From: Prosthecobacter algae
GTDB taxonomy: Bacteria; Verrucomicrobiota; Verrucomicrobiia; Verrucomicrobiales; Verrucomicrobiaceae
NCBI RefSeq assembly: GCF_039542385.1
Contig: NZ_BAABIA010000007.1
Coordinates: 62,001-126,000 of the forward strand
DNA length: 64,000 bases
Direction: 5' to 3'
The notes under the pieces were generated by a model. That model was not told the DNA's origin, did no database searches, and saw only the letters and a list, made by a program, of their open reading frames with translations. Both the position numbers and the translations under genes were made by a program. Shown piece after piece: positions 32,787 through 44,739 of the stretch (position 1 is the first letter of the stretch; every line of letters starts with the position of its first letter).

Positions 32787-35700
32787 ATGCGTCGCGTTAT
32801 GGCTATCCAACCACCTCGATATCAACCTGGGCTGCGTGCCCTAACTTCCTGGGTGCGAAACATCGCTCTCACCGCCACCCTCGCTGCCGGAGCCGCTTTT
32901 GCAGCCCCGGCCAATTTCGAAACCGGCGTCCTCACCACACCCGTTCAGAATACAGGAGACCAGTGGAACACGGTCACCTTCGCCCGCACCTTTGCCACTC
33001 CGCCCGTGGTGGTCATGGGCCCGGCCACGCAGGCGAACAGCGAGCAGTGCGTCCTCCGGGTACGCAACGTCACCACCACCGGTTTCCAGTACCAGATTGA
33101 CGAGTGGGACTTCAAAAACGGCTATCACCCGGCTGAGACCGTTCACTTCCTCGCCCTCACGGAAGGCACTCATGTCTTCGGCACCCAGCGCTGGCAGGTT
33201 GGCCGCATCAGTGCCGTCAACCGCACCAATGTCGCCTCGACCTTGACTGGCTTCACCGCCGCCCCGGTCGTCCTGGGCCAAGTGGAAACCACCGTCAACT
33301 CCGCCGGCGTCACCGGCTTGGGCGTGAAGGCGCTGAAGACCCGCATCAGCGGCGTGACCAGCACCGGTTTCCAGGTGAAGCTGGAGACGCAGGAGCTGGA
33401 TACGGGCACCCTTTCCAATGAAGGCATCGGTTACATGGCTATCTCCACCGGCACCGGTTACCTAGATGGCAAGGTCCTCAGTGCCGTCCGCACCACTGGC
33501 GGTGTCACCAGCACCCTCGCCACCGTCACCTTCCCCGCCGCCCGCACGGCCCCTGTCCTCATTGCACAAACGCAGTCTGCGAATGAAGCGGATGCTGGCG
33601 AGCTGAAAATGGCCTCCCTCACCACCACCAGCGTCCAGCTTCGCATCCAGGAGGAAACCTCCGCAGACGCTGAAACGGCGCACATTGCCGAAGACCTCGG
33701 CTACGTCGTCCTCGGCGACATGGCGGGCGAACTCGCCGCCAAGGTGGAAGTCGGCGACGTCATCGTCACCCAGGCCAGCGCCACCACCTGGACACCCGTC
33801 ACCTTCGCCACGAGCTATACGAATCCCGTCGTCGTCACCGGCCCGCTTTCCTACCGCAGCAGTACCTCGATGACCATCCGTGTGCGCAATGTCACCACCA
33901 CTGGCTTCGAGTTCCAGGTGGACCGCTGGGATCACCACAGCACGCAGAGCCACAACATCGCTGAGAAGCTGAGCTATCTGGTCATGGAATCCGGCACCTA
34001 TGCCATCGGTGGCACTCTCTGGCAGGCCGGGGCCAAGACGGGTGTCACGCAGACGGGAACATCGCAGGCCCTTGCTTCCGGCTTCCCAGCAGCGCCCGTT
34101 CTCTTCTGCCAAGTCACCACCGTAGCGGATGCGCAGGCCGTCCAGTCCCGCGTCAGCGCCGTCACCGCCAGCAGCTTTGCTGTCGAGTTGGATGAATCCG
34201 AAATCGATACCACGCCTCATGCAGCAGAGACCGTGCATTGGGTGGCCATGACGCAGGGCAGCAGCAATTTTTTCACCACCCGCATGCGCTTCCAGGCCGG
34301 CACGGGGACGAACATTGACAGCTCCTTCCGCACCCGCACCTTCTCCCGGCCACATGCCGATCCCTACCTCTTCGCCTCCATGCAGACGAAGAACGATACT
34401 GATCCCGCCACCCTCCGCTGGCGCTATCTTTTTGCGGATCGTGTGGACCTCGTGGCCCAGGAAGACGCCCATCCCGCCCAGTATGGCGAAGGCACCGTGA
34501 ACAACACCCACAGCGCCGAAACCGTGGCCTTCCTCACCGTGCAAGGCGCTGAAGATCTGGACGAAGATGGCGCACCTGACGCCTGGGAAACCACCGTCGG
34601 GCTCGACCCCAACAACGGCGCCGATGGCGGCCTGGACCCAGACAGCGACCTCCTCACCAGCCAGCAGGAATATCATAACCGGTTAGACTTGGTCACCTCC
34701 AGCAACCACACCACCTTCACTGGCGGCGTCATCACGGTGAGCACCGTCACCACCAGCGGTTATGAGATCAACGACATCACCGCCAATCCCACCAGCCGCA
34801 CGAACGCCCGGCTGCGAATCAACCGCAACGGTGGTTTTGCCCCCATGACGGTAAACTTCACCCTGGCTGGCACCGCCACCACCGATGCCAACCGCGCTCC
34901 TGCTAGCAGTGCAGACTACACTGCATGGACGGCCTCCACCGGTGGCACCCAGGTTACCAGCAGCATCCCTCTCGCAGCCGATGCCCAAAGCGTGGATATC
35001 TATATCCGCCCTGTGGATGACGGTCTCAATGAATACCCGGAGGGCCTGCGTATGACGGCTGTGGCCAATGCCTCACTCTACACCATTGCCTCTCCCACAA
35101 ATTCCGTCGTTCTGATCAACGATTTGATGGACATCCCGGCGAATGAAAAACTCTTCCTGGGCACCTTCCTCGCGCAGGGCACCGCAGTCACCAGCGCCTC
35201 CGGTTTCGCCACGGTGATCCTGAACGGACCTAACAACAAGGCTCGCATCTCCACGGTCTTCAACGGCCTCACCACGCCGCAGGCCGACATTGATGGCAGC
35301 CACGTTCACTACAACGGCGGCACCATTGTTTATGGCGACCCAGACGGCCTGCCCAACGGCCCGCTTTCGGACTATCCCTGGACCATCGTTGATTCCGCCG
35401 GTTACAAAGCCCAGCAGCTCATTGATGCGCTCTTCCGCAAAACGCCGACCGAGCTCCTCTACGTCAACGTCCACACCACCCGTTACTCCAGTGGTGAAAT
35501 CAAGGCCGAGCTCACCCGCGTCAATGGCGTCGGTCCCTTCGTCACTCCACCTGCGGCCCCCGGCCTGGAAAACTTCACCACCGATGAACAGGTGCGCCGC
35601 GACATCATCCGCTTCCTCACCCAGGCCACCTTTGGTGCCAGCCAGGCCGATGCGGATGCCCTCTATGCCACCATCTCCGGTGACAAGAAACTGGCCACCA

Positions 35701-37733
35701 ACCGCATCGCCGCCTACACCGCCTGGATCAACGACCAGTGGAGCCGCAGCCAGACCACGCTGTATGATTACCACCTCGCTGCAGACAACCAGGAGTTCGC
35801 TCTACGCGGTCTCCAGGCAGATCTGCCAGCGGTCGTGGACAATCCAGCCACCACCACAGTGAACGAGACCTATCCCGCCGCACCGCCGCCTAACAACTCG
35901 CTCGACTGGACCCGCTGGGGTTCCGTCCCCAGCCCTGCCGGAGCCTGGACCTACCGCCCCATCCCTCCAGGCCTCAACAAGGAGTCCTACGACACAGATC
36001 ACATCAACCGCCGCCGCGCCTGGTGGACCCTGGCCAACCGCGCCCATGACCAGCTCCGCCAGCGCACCGCCTACGCCCTGGAGCAGATCTTCGTCGTGTC
36101 TGACCGCGAAGGCACCGTGCAGTCCCGCACCTATGGTCACAGCCGCTACTATGACATGCTGGGCGACTTCGCTGATGGCCAGCGCCATCTTCAGCCGCCT
36201 AACGGCACGTATAGCAGCGCCACAGGAAGCGCCATCACCTTCCGCCACCTACTGGAGGACATCAGCAAGAGCCCCATCATGGGCAAGTATCTGAGCCATC
36301 TGAAAAACCAGAAGGCCCAGTTTGATGTCAATGGCGTGCAGACCCTCTCTCCTGATGAAAACTATGCCCGTGAAATCATGCAGCTCTTCTCCATCGGCCT
36401 GCTGGAACTGCACCCCGACGGCACCATCAAGCTTGGCGGTAATGGCCAGCCTATCGCCACCTATGATAACGATGACATTAAAGAGCTCTCCAAGATCTTT
36501 ACTGGCTGGAGCTTTGCCTATGTCCAAAATAGCGCTGCCAACGGCTATGTGCCCACCCTTGTTCAGAACACTTTTCTGAATGCCAGCGAAGGTGCGGAGT
36601 ACTTCCATCCTGGGTATGAAAACCCGATGAAGAACTTCCCCGCTTATCATGACGAAGGGGCCAAGACCATCCTCGGGGTCGCGCATGATGCCTACACCGG
36701 CACCAGCACCGACACCACCGCCCGAACCAACTATGCCGAGGCGGATCTCGACAAGGCTCTCGACACCCTCTACAACCACGCCAACACCGCGCCCTTCATC
36801 TGCAAGCGCCTCATCCAGCGTCTGGTCACCAGCAACCCCAGCCGTGGCTATGTTTACCGTGTTTCGCAGGTGTTCCTGAACAACGGCAGCGGTGTCAAAG
36901 GTAGTCTGAAGGATGTCGTCAAAGCCATCCTGCTGGACTACGAAGCCCGCAGCCTCACCAATGTGGATCCCCAGGTTGTCAATAGCACCACCTCGGTCAA
37001 CGTTGGCTTTGGCAAGGTGAAGGAGCCCCTCATCCGCTACACCCAGATCCTGCGCGCCTTCAATTCGAAGTCCCAGATCAACATGGGAGATCTCAGCAGC
37101 TACGGTTACCCTGCGGGCCAGCTCGCCAATCTGGGCACCGGGGCCACCAGCTACCGGTATAGCGACACCCTGACCGACCTCGGCCAGATCCCGAATAACA
37201 TGCCCAGCGTGTTCAACTGGTACCTGCCCGACTACACCCCCGGTGGCCGCGTGGCTGCTGCTGGTCTCGTTGCGCCGGAACTCCAGATCATGACGGAAAA
37301 CCTCGTCGTCCGCACCGTGAACTATCACCGCACGATTGACAATGGTTCCATCATTGATCCTGCCGCCACCACCGCCAGCGGCCAGTCCACTGGCACTCTG
37401 CTGGGTGATACCACAGGCAACCTGGACAATGTCTTCATTAACCTCGGCAGCCTCACCACGGATTATCGCCTGGTGCGTGAAACCGCTGGCCAGACGGAAA
37501 TCAGTGCCACGACCTACCTTGTGGACCGGCTGGATGACCTCCTCTGCGCAGGTTCCCTGAAGGCCAAGTATCCTTATGTCGTCGGTGGCAATGATCCGCG
37601 CAGCATCATCATTGATCAGGTGGCCGCCACCTATGTGGACGCACCGCCCGTGACCCAGGCCAATGCTGGCTCCCGCGTGCGCACCGCGCTCTACCTCATC
37701 ACCAACTCGCCCGAATTCATCGTCCAGAAATAG
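32787..37733 (+). CDS. Giant secreted DUF1800 protein with lectin-like repeats, Calx-beta-like and CHRD domains
   Basis: The 1,648-residue protein has an N-terminal signal segment (about 15-38; LTATLAAGAAFAAPA). Residues about 50-310 and 325-580 are two H-type-lectin-like repeats, each with VRNVTTTGF followed by a WD and an AETVHF or AEKLSY strand. A calcium-type loop at about 590-620 reads DLDEDGAPDAWETTVGLDP. A Calx-beta-like region spans about 650-780. A CHRD domain lies at about 785-912 (SHVHYNGGTIVYGDPDGLP; LYVNVHTTRYSSGEIKAEL). The DUF1800 domain fills about 935-1645 (RRDIIRFLTQATFGASQAD; ENYAREIMQLFSIGLLELHPDG in part; NSPEFIVQK). It lies between the DUF1549/1553 and DUF1501 genes. The lectin and CHRD parts suggest binding to glycans or a matrix. 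Its role is unknown. Confidence 0.88.
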   Translation: MRRVMAIQPPRYQPGLRALTSWVRNIALTATLAAGAAFAAPANFETGVLTTPVQNTGDQWNTVTFARTFATPPVVVMGPATQANSEQCVLRVRNVTTTGFQYQIDEWDFKNGYHPAETVHFLALTEGTHVFGTQRWQVGRISAVNRTNVASTLTGFTAAPVVLGQVETTVNSAGVTGLGVKALKTRISGVTSTGFQVKLETQELDTGTLSNEGIGYMAISTGTGYLDGKVLSAVRTTGGVTSTLATVTFPAARTAPVLIAQTQSANEADAGELKMASLTTTSVQLRIQEETSADAETAHIAEDLGYVVLGDMAGELAAKVEVGDVIVTQASATTWTPVTFATSYTNPVVVTGPLSYRSSTSMTIRVRNVTTTGFEFQVDRWDHHSTQSHNIAEKLSYLVMESGTYAIGGTLWQAGAKTGVTQTGTSQALASGFPAAPVLFCQVTTVADAQAVQSRVSAVTASSFAVELDESEIDTTPHAAETVHWVAMTQGSSNFFTTRMRFQAGTGTNIDSSFRTRTFSRPHADPYLFASMQTKNDTDPATLRWRYLFADRVDLVAQEDAHPAQYGEGTVNNTHSAETVAFLTVQGAEDLDEDGAPDAWETTVGLDPNNGADGGLDPDSDLLTSQQEYHNRLDLVTSSNHTTFTGGVITVSTVTTSGYEINDITANPTSRTNARLRINRNGGFAPMTVNFTLAGTATTDANRAPASSADYTAWTASTGGTQVTSSIPLAADAQSVDIYIRPVDDGLNEYPEGLRMTAVANASLYTIASPTNSVVLINDLMDIPANEKLFLGTFLAQGTAVTSASGFATVILNGPNNKARISTVFNGLTTPQADIDGSHVHYNGGTIVYGDPDGLPNGPLSDYPWTIVDSAGYKAQQLIDALFRKTPTELLYVNVHTTRYSSGEIKAELTRVNGVGPFVTPPAAPGLENFTTDEQVRRDIIRFLTQATFGASQADADALYATISGDKKLATNRIAAYTAWINDQWSRSQTTLYDYHLAADNQEFALRGLQADLPAVVDNPATTTVNETYPAAPPPNNSLDWTRWGSVPSPAGAWTYRPIPPGLNKESYDTDHINRRRAWWTLANRAHDQLRQRTAYALEQIFVVSDREGTVQSRTYGHSRYYDMLGDFADGQRHLQPPNGTYSSATGSAITFRHLLEDISKSPIMGKYLSHLKNQKAQFDVNGVQTLSPDENYAREIMQLFSIGLLELHPDGTIKLGGNGQPIATYDNDDIKELSKIFTGWSFAYVQNSAANGYVPTLVQNTFLNASEGAEYFHPGYENPMKNFPAYHDEGAKTILGVAHDAYTGTSTDTTARTNYAEADLDKALDTLYNHANTAPFICKRLIQRLVTSNPSRGYVYRVSQVFLNNGSGVKGSLKDVVKAILLDYEARSLTNVDPQVVNSTTSVNVGFGKVKEPLIRYTQILRAFNSKSQINMGDLSSYGYPAGQLANLGTGATSYRYSDTLTDLGQIPNNMPSVFNWYLPDYTPGGRVAAAGLVAPELQIMTENLVVRTVNYHRTIDNGSIIDPAATTASGQSTGTLLGDTTGNLDNVFINLGSLTTDYRLVRETAGQTEISATTYLVDRLDDLLCAGSLKAKYPYVVGGNDPRSIIIDQVAATYVDAPPVTQANAGSRVRTALYLITNSPEFIVQK

Positions 37734-37768
37734 TCCGCCCCAATCGAAACCCGAACCACTTGACCTTT

Positions 37769-39409
37769 ATGAAAAATCGCAAGCATCAAGATCACTTCGA
37801 TACCCGGCGGAACTTCCTCTGCCGCTCCGCCTGCGCCAGCCTTGGCGTCACCTCCGTGGTCAATACCCTGGCCCATCTCCGCCTCGTCCAGAGCGCGATG
37901 GCCCAGAGTGCCCCCACGGATTACAAGGCTATCGTCTGCCTCTTCCTTTACGGAGGCAACGACGCCAACAACATGCTGGTGCCCACTGCCGGAACCGCGC
38001 GAACCAACTATGATACAGCGCGGCCTATCACCCATCCGCTGCACATCAGCACCAGCGCTGCGCTGCCCCTCACGGCTCCCGCCGGGGGGTTCAATCAGGC
38101 CAGCGCCAGCGGCTTCGGCCTTCACCCGAACATGACCCACACCCAGGGCATGTTTAACAGTGGCGACCTCGCCTTTGTTGCCAATGTAGGAACCCTAGTC
38201 CAGCCCATCACCCGCGCTCAATACGTGGCCGTTCCGAGAACCACACCCGTGCCGCCACAGCTCTTTTCCCACAGCGATCAGCAGCTTCAGTGGCAGAGCA
38301 GCATCCCTGACAAACCCTTTCAAAACGGCTGGGGTGGCCGCACTGCCGAGCTGCTGAACGCCATCAGCAACCCGACGAGCAAGGTCTCGATGAACATCTC
38401 CATCGCCGGCCAAAACTCCTTCCAGGTGGGCAGCAGCGTGGTGCAATACGCCGTCAGCACGGGCGGTGTCGTCGGTCTTTCCGGCTATAACGCCACCACC
38501 AATCCCGTCTATAACACGGGCACTTATGGCAACTCCGCCAACTATGGCGTCAGCCCGGTGCAGTATGCCGCCAACAACTCAGGCAATACGCTCAAAGCGC
38601 TCGACACCATCACCAAGTTAACACGCTTGGAGTTAGGCGAAAACGAAAGCCATTATCAGCACCACCTCGAGGAAGGCTACAACGACGTCATGAAACGCGC
38701 CCGAGACAATGAAGCCGTCGTTGGCGCATCCCTTGGCTCCTCGACAGCCGCCATTGATGCTGCCTTCGCCGCCGCCTTTCCGGGTGTCACGACTTTGCCT
38801 GATGTGGCCAATCAGCTCAAAATGGTGGCCCGCCTCATGCAAGGCCGGGCCGCCCTGGAGAACAACCGGCAGATCTTCTTCGTCAGCATGGGCGGTTTTG
38901 ACACTCACCAAAACCAGCTCACGGATCACGCCAACCTCATGGGCAATCTCGACAAAGCGCTCAAAGGCTTCAAGGATGCCATCGCCGCCATCACCGCCGC
39001 CGAAGGCAGTGGCAACCTCTGGAATGACACCCTCCTCTTCACCCATTCCGACTTTGCCCGCACGCTCCAGCCCAATGGGGGCATCGCCGCCTCCGGCACC
39101 GACCACGGCTGGGGCGGTCACCAGATCGTCATGGGCGGCCCCGTCATCGGCCAAAACGTTTACGGTAACTTCCCCGATCTCGCCCGGGCCACCGGACAGG
39201 ATGTGGACAGCAACCGTGGCCGCTGGATCCCCACCCACGCAGTGGACCAATACGCCTCCGTCATTGCCAAATGGTTCATGAGCCAAGGCACCAGCTACGT
39301 CCCCGGCGTCACTGGAGCCAACATCAATGACATCTTCCCAAACCTGGGCCGATTCCAAAACTCCCTCACCATCCCGCCCGAGTTAAGCTTCGTTGACTTC
39401 ACCGTGTAA
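37769..39409 (+). CDS. Secreted DUF1501 protein
   Basis: The 546-residue protein starts at the ATG at 37769 with a twin-arginine-like leader (FDTRRNFLCRSACASLGVTS). The mature domain has YKAIVCLFLYGGNDANNMLV near the start, a long middle with VSMNISIAGQNSFQVGSS, FFVSMGGFDTHQNQLTDHA, LLFTHSDFARTLQPNGG, and GTDHGWGGHQIVMGGPVIG. That is the sulfatase/phosphatase-like DUF1501 fold. It follows the DUF1800 protein by 36 bases, the standard gene order for this pair, so the three-gene block is probably one unit. A strong terminator follows. DUF1501 proteins are exported and are thought to work with the DUF1800 or DUF1553 partner on the cell surface; the reaction is not known. Confidence 0.9.
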   Translation: MKNRKHQDHFDTRRNFLCRSACASLGVTSVVNTLAHLRLVQSAMAQSAPTDYKAIVCLFLYGGNDANNMLVPTAGTARTNYDTARPITHPLHISTSAALPLTAPAGGFNQASASGFGLHPNMTHTQGMFNSGDLAFVANVGTLVQPITRAQYVAVPRTTPVPPQLFSHSDQQLQWQSSIPDKPFQNGWGGRTAELLNAISNPTSKVSMNISIAGQNSFQVGSSVVQYAVSTGGVVGLSGYNATTNPVYNTGTYGNSANYGVSPVQYAANNSGNTLKALDTITKLTRLELGENESHYQHHLEEGYNDVMKRARDNEAVVGASLGSSTAAIDAAFAAAFPGVTTLPDVANQLKMVARLMQGRAALENNRQIFFVSMGGFDTHQNQLTDHANLMGNLDKALKGFKDAIAAITAAEGSGNLWNDTLLFTHSDFARTLQPNGGIAASGTDHGWGGHQIVMGGPVIGQNVYGNFPDLARATGQDVDSNRGRWIPTHAVDQYASVIAKWFMSQGTSYVPGVTGANINDIFPNLGRFQNSLTIPPELSFVDFTV

Positions 39410-39428
39410 CCCCAGACGCCCACATCCT

Positions 39429-39463
39429 GGCCCAGCCCTTGTCAAAGGGGGCTGGGCCTTCTT
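39429..39463 (+). terminator. Intrinsic terminator after the DUF1501 gene
   Basis: Ten-base arms GGCCCAGCCC (39429-39438) and GGGCTGGGCC (39449-39458) pair perfectly around a 10-base loop and are followed by TTCTT. It lies 20 bases past the stop. Confidence 0.8.
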
Positions 39464-39549
39464 GGTATGGAACAATCTATCCCGATACCTGCAAAGTGCG
39501 GTGACTGGACAAGTCACAGCTTAGCCTTTCTCGCTCGCTTTAACGCTCC

Positions 39550-40203
39550 ATGAAACCTCTCCCACATCTCGGTTTCGCCCTCGTCCTGGTGACGCTCCTC
39601 GCTCTCGCCTGGTGGATGGCCGGGGAACCCGAAGCCAATTCCCGTGACTTCCTGGCCGAGCGCGCCGCCACCCAGGGGCCTATCGAGCCCGCCTTTTGCG
39701 GCCCGCTGCGCCCCCCTATGCCGCCGCCCCCGATTGACAGTCCCGACGGCATCCATCTCTACGCCACCACGCCCAAGGGCACTATCCATCCCCTTCCCGT
39801 CATCGAAATCGTCGATGCGCTGCCAGCCCCTGAAGGCACACCTAACCCGAAGTATGGCAACGCCAGCTACCCCAAAAACGAAACCCTCTTTGACGACGTT
39901 CAGACAGTCACCACCCTCCTTGAAGAATTCCGCCGCTCCTTTGGAGCCATGCCCACCGGAGAACTGAATGACGAAATCGTCCGCCGCCTTCAGGGGGAGA
40001 ATCCCAAAGGCATCGCCGTCCTGCCCAAAACCCACCCCTCCATCAGCCCGGATGGAGAGCTACTCGACCGCTACGGCACGCCCTACCGTTTCCATCCTGA
40101 GAGCGCCTGGCAGATGACGATCCGCTCCGCCGGTCCGGACAAACAGATGTGGACTTCGGACGATCAGCTCAGCGAAAACGTTCCCCTCACCACTCAGCTT
40201 TAA
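39550..40203 (+). CDS. Membrane-anchored protein with pseudopilin-like C terminus
   Basis: The 217-residue protein has one N-terminal membrane segment (LGFALVLVTLLALAWWMAG), a Pro-rich stretch (PPMPPPPIDSPDG), and a C-terminal part LLDRYGTPYRFHPES and WQMTIRSAGPDKQMWTSDD. The end is like that of type II secretion pseudopilins of the GspG type, whose last strand holds a calcium site near DxxxxTxDD. The classical prepilin leader (Gly before Phe-Thr-Leu-x-Glu) is absent, so it would not be processed as a normal pseudopilin. It follows the DUF1800-DUF1501 block; such proteins sit next to that pair in other Verrucomicrobiota that I recall. The function is unknown. Confidence 0.68.
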   Translation: MKPLPHLGFALVLVTLLALAWWMAGEPEANSRDFLAERAATQGPIEPAFCGPLRPPMPPPPIDSPDGIHLYATTPKGTIHPLPVIEIVDALPAPEGTPNPKYGNASYPKNETLFDDVQTVTTLLEEFRRSFGAMPTGELNDEIVRRLQGENPKGIAVLPKTHPSISPDGELLDRYGTPYRFHPESAWQMTIRSAGPDKQMWTSDDQLSENVPLTTQL

Positions 40204-40332
40204 GCGGGGACGAGCCGCCAGAACGGTTTTCCGCGAGACGCAGAAAACGGCAGGCGGGACGCCCGCGCTCCATGAAGAGCTGCCGCCCCACACGAAGCTT
40301 CCAAGATGCGCAACGTCCCACCTTTCATAAAC

Positions 40333-40367
40333 AAAAAAGCCGTGCTCCCTGGTGGAAGCACGGCTTT
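40333..40367 (-). terminator. Intrinsic terminator of leuS
   Basis: On the minus strand AAAGCCGTGCT and AGCACGGCTTT pair perfectly (11 bases) around a 10-base loop and run into a T tract. It lies 15 bases past the leuS stop. Confidence 0.85.
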
Positions 40368-40381
40368 AAAAATCATCGGGC

Positions 40382-42978
<2,597 letters not shown>

Positions 42979-42982
<4 letters not shown>

Positions 42983-43014
42983 ACGGGGCGCGCAAGAAGG
43001 CGCGCCCCGGCCAT
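42979..43014 (-). promoter_or_regulatory. Putative leader peptide ORF and hairpin before leuS
   Basis: An 11-codon ORF reads [11 protein letters not shown] and its TGA overlaps the leuS ATG as ATGA. Within it, 9-base perfect GC arms (42985-42993 and 43000-43008) form a hairpin whose 6-base loop is exactly the two Leu codons CTT CTT. The hairpin ends two bases before the leuS start codon. No clear ribosome-binding site precedes the leader. A role in Leu-dependent control of leuS is inferred. Confidence 0.45.
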
Positions 43015-43214
43015 TTCGCAACCAAGGAGTTTAGCCCACGGGCACCAGAAAGCTGGATCAACGGGTGCAGTCTCTCCATCTAGCCAAAGAGATTCAAACC
43101 TCAAAAAACCCATCTAAGAAATATGATCCGGAGAAAGTGTGCCCTACCCTGACAAGTTTCAATCCGGTGGTCTTACCAGAGTTCGCCCGTCCAGAACGGC
43201 TTCACACTTCGTCC

Positions 43215-44615
43215 TTACAGCTCCACCGTCTGCATGAGGTTCGCCACCTCCACCGTCCCATCCGGATGGCGGGCCGCTAGGGCCTCGCGCAGCACTTCGG
43301 ACCGCTCCCGCTCTCCGTGCACCAGAAAGACCCGGCGCTTGGGCCCGCTGATGCGGTCAAAGTAGGCCAGCAGTTCCTCATGATCCGCATGGCCCGAGAA
43401 GGAATCCAAGGTTTCGATCTCCGCCCGCACCGTGAATTCATCGCCCAGGATATTCACCTTTTTGTGCCCACTGCGCAGCTTCCACCCCAGGGTGTTTTCC
43501 GCGCAGTAGCCTACGAACAAAAGGATGTTTTGCGCTCCGCCCACATTGTTGCGCAGGTGGTGCAAGATGCGCCCGCTTTCCGCCATACCCGAGGCCGAGA
43601 TGATCACTGCGGGTCCCTTCAGCAGGTTCAGCGACTTCGATTCATCCACACTCCGCACCAGCCGCAGCCCCTCAAAGCCAAAAGGATCATCCCGCATGAA
43701 CACCGCATTCCTCACCTCAGGCTTCAGGTCCTCAATGTGCAGGCGAAAGATCTCCGTGGCCCGCACCGCTAGCGGACTGTCCACATACACCGGCACTGGG
43801 GGAAAGCAGTTCTCCGCACGCAGTTTGTCCAGCGTGTATAGCAGTTGCTGCGTGCGCTCCACCGCAAAGGCCGGGATGATCATCCGCGCGCCCCGCTCAT
43901 GGATCTCGCGGATCAGGTGGCAGATGTGCTCAGACGTCTGTGCGGCCAGTTCATGGTGCCTCCCACCATACGTGCTCTCCATGATCACATAGTCCACATC
44001 CGCGCAGGGCGTGGCCCCGTTTAAGAGATCATTGCCCGGGCGCCCCACATCCCCGCTGAACAGCAGACGGCACTTCCTTTTCGTCAAATGGTCCTCTAGG
44101 TCCAGCACCACCTGCGCACTGCCCAGGATGTGCCCAGCATCAATGAAGGTCATCGTCACCCCATCGGCAATGTGCATGGGCCGCCCATAACCAACGGTTA
44201 CAAACTGGTGCAGCACCTCCTCGGCATCCAGCTTCGTGTAGTTCGGCACCAGAAGCGGCAGATCATCGCGCTTGCGATGCTTGTTAAGCCACGCGATGTC
44301 GCTCTCATGAATGTGCGCCGCATCCGGCAGCATGATGCTGCAGAGATCTCGCGTGGCCGGTGTGGAATAGATGTTTCCGGTGAAGCCCTTCCGGTACAGA
44401 TGAGGCAGATTCCCCGCGTGATCAATGTGTGCATGCGAAAGCACCACACAGTCCACCTTGGCCGGATCAAAAGGAAAGTCCGCGTTCCGTTCCATCGCCT
44501 CCTTCCGCCGTCCCTGATACAGGCCGCAATCCAGCAGGATGCGTGCGCCATTGATTTCGATCAGATGCTTGGACCCCGTTGTCGTTCCAGCCGCGCCACA
44601 GAAAGTGATTTTCAT
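43215..44615 (-). CDS. MBL-fold beta-CASP RNA-processing nuclease-like protein
   Basis: The 466-residue protein combines a metallo-beta-lactamase domain (FCGAAGTTTGSKHLIEING; VVLSHAHIDHAGNLPHL, the HxHxDH zinc motif) with a beta-CASP domain and a C-terminal RMMBL motif (DSFSGHADHEELLAYFD; RRVFLVHGERER). This is the layout of bacterial CPSF73/Ysh1-like RNA nucleases and of RNase J relatives without the long C-terminal extension. It probably cuts RNA in the cytoplasm. The catalytic His/Asp set is complete in the visible motifs. It is upstream of leuS on the same strand, with a 232-base gap. Confidence 0.9.
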   Translation of the reverse strand: MKITFCGAAGTTTGSKHLIEINGARILLDCGLYQGRRKEAMERNADFPFDPAKVDCVVLSHAHIDHAGNLPHLYRKGFTGNIYSTPATRDLCSIMLPDAAHIHESDIAWLNKHRKRDDLPLLVPNYTKLDAEEVLHQFVTVGYGRPMHIADGVTMTFIDAGHILGSAQVVLDLEDHLTKRKCRLLFSGDVGRPGNDLLNGATPCADVDYVIMESTYGGRHHELAAQTSEHICHLIREIHERGARMIIPAFAVERTQQLLYTLDKLRAENCFPPVPVYVDSPLAVRATEIFRLHIEDLKPEVRNAVFMRDDPFGFEGLRLVRSVDESKSLNLLKGPAVIISASGMAESGRILHHLRNNVGGAQNILLFVGYCAENTLGWKLRSGHKKVNILGDEFTVRAEIETLDSFSGHADHEELLAYFDRISGPKRRVFLVHGERERSEVLREALAARHPDGTVEVANLMQTVEL

Positions 44616-44739
44616 AGTTGGTTTTGACTATCCCAGCGGAGACTTTGATCAGTAGCAAGAAGGAAAGCTGCCTTCATGCTGCGTATCCTCTTGTCAGCAT
44701 TGTCACACGCTTCCATCTTTTTATGCCTCTCAGCCCCCC

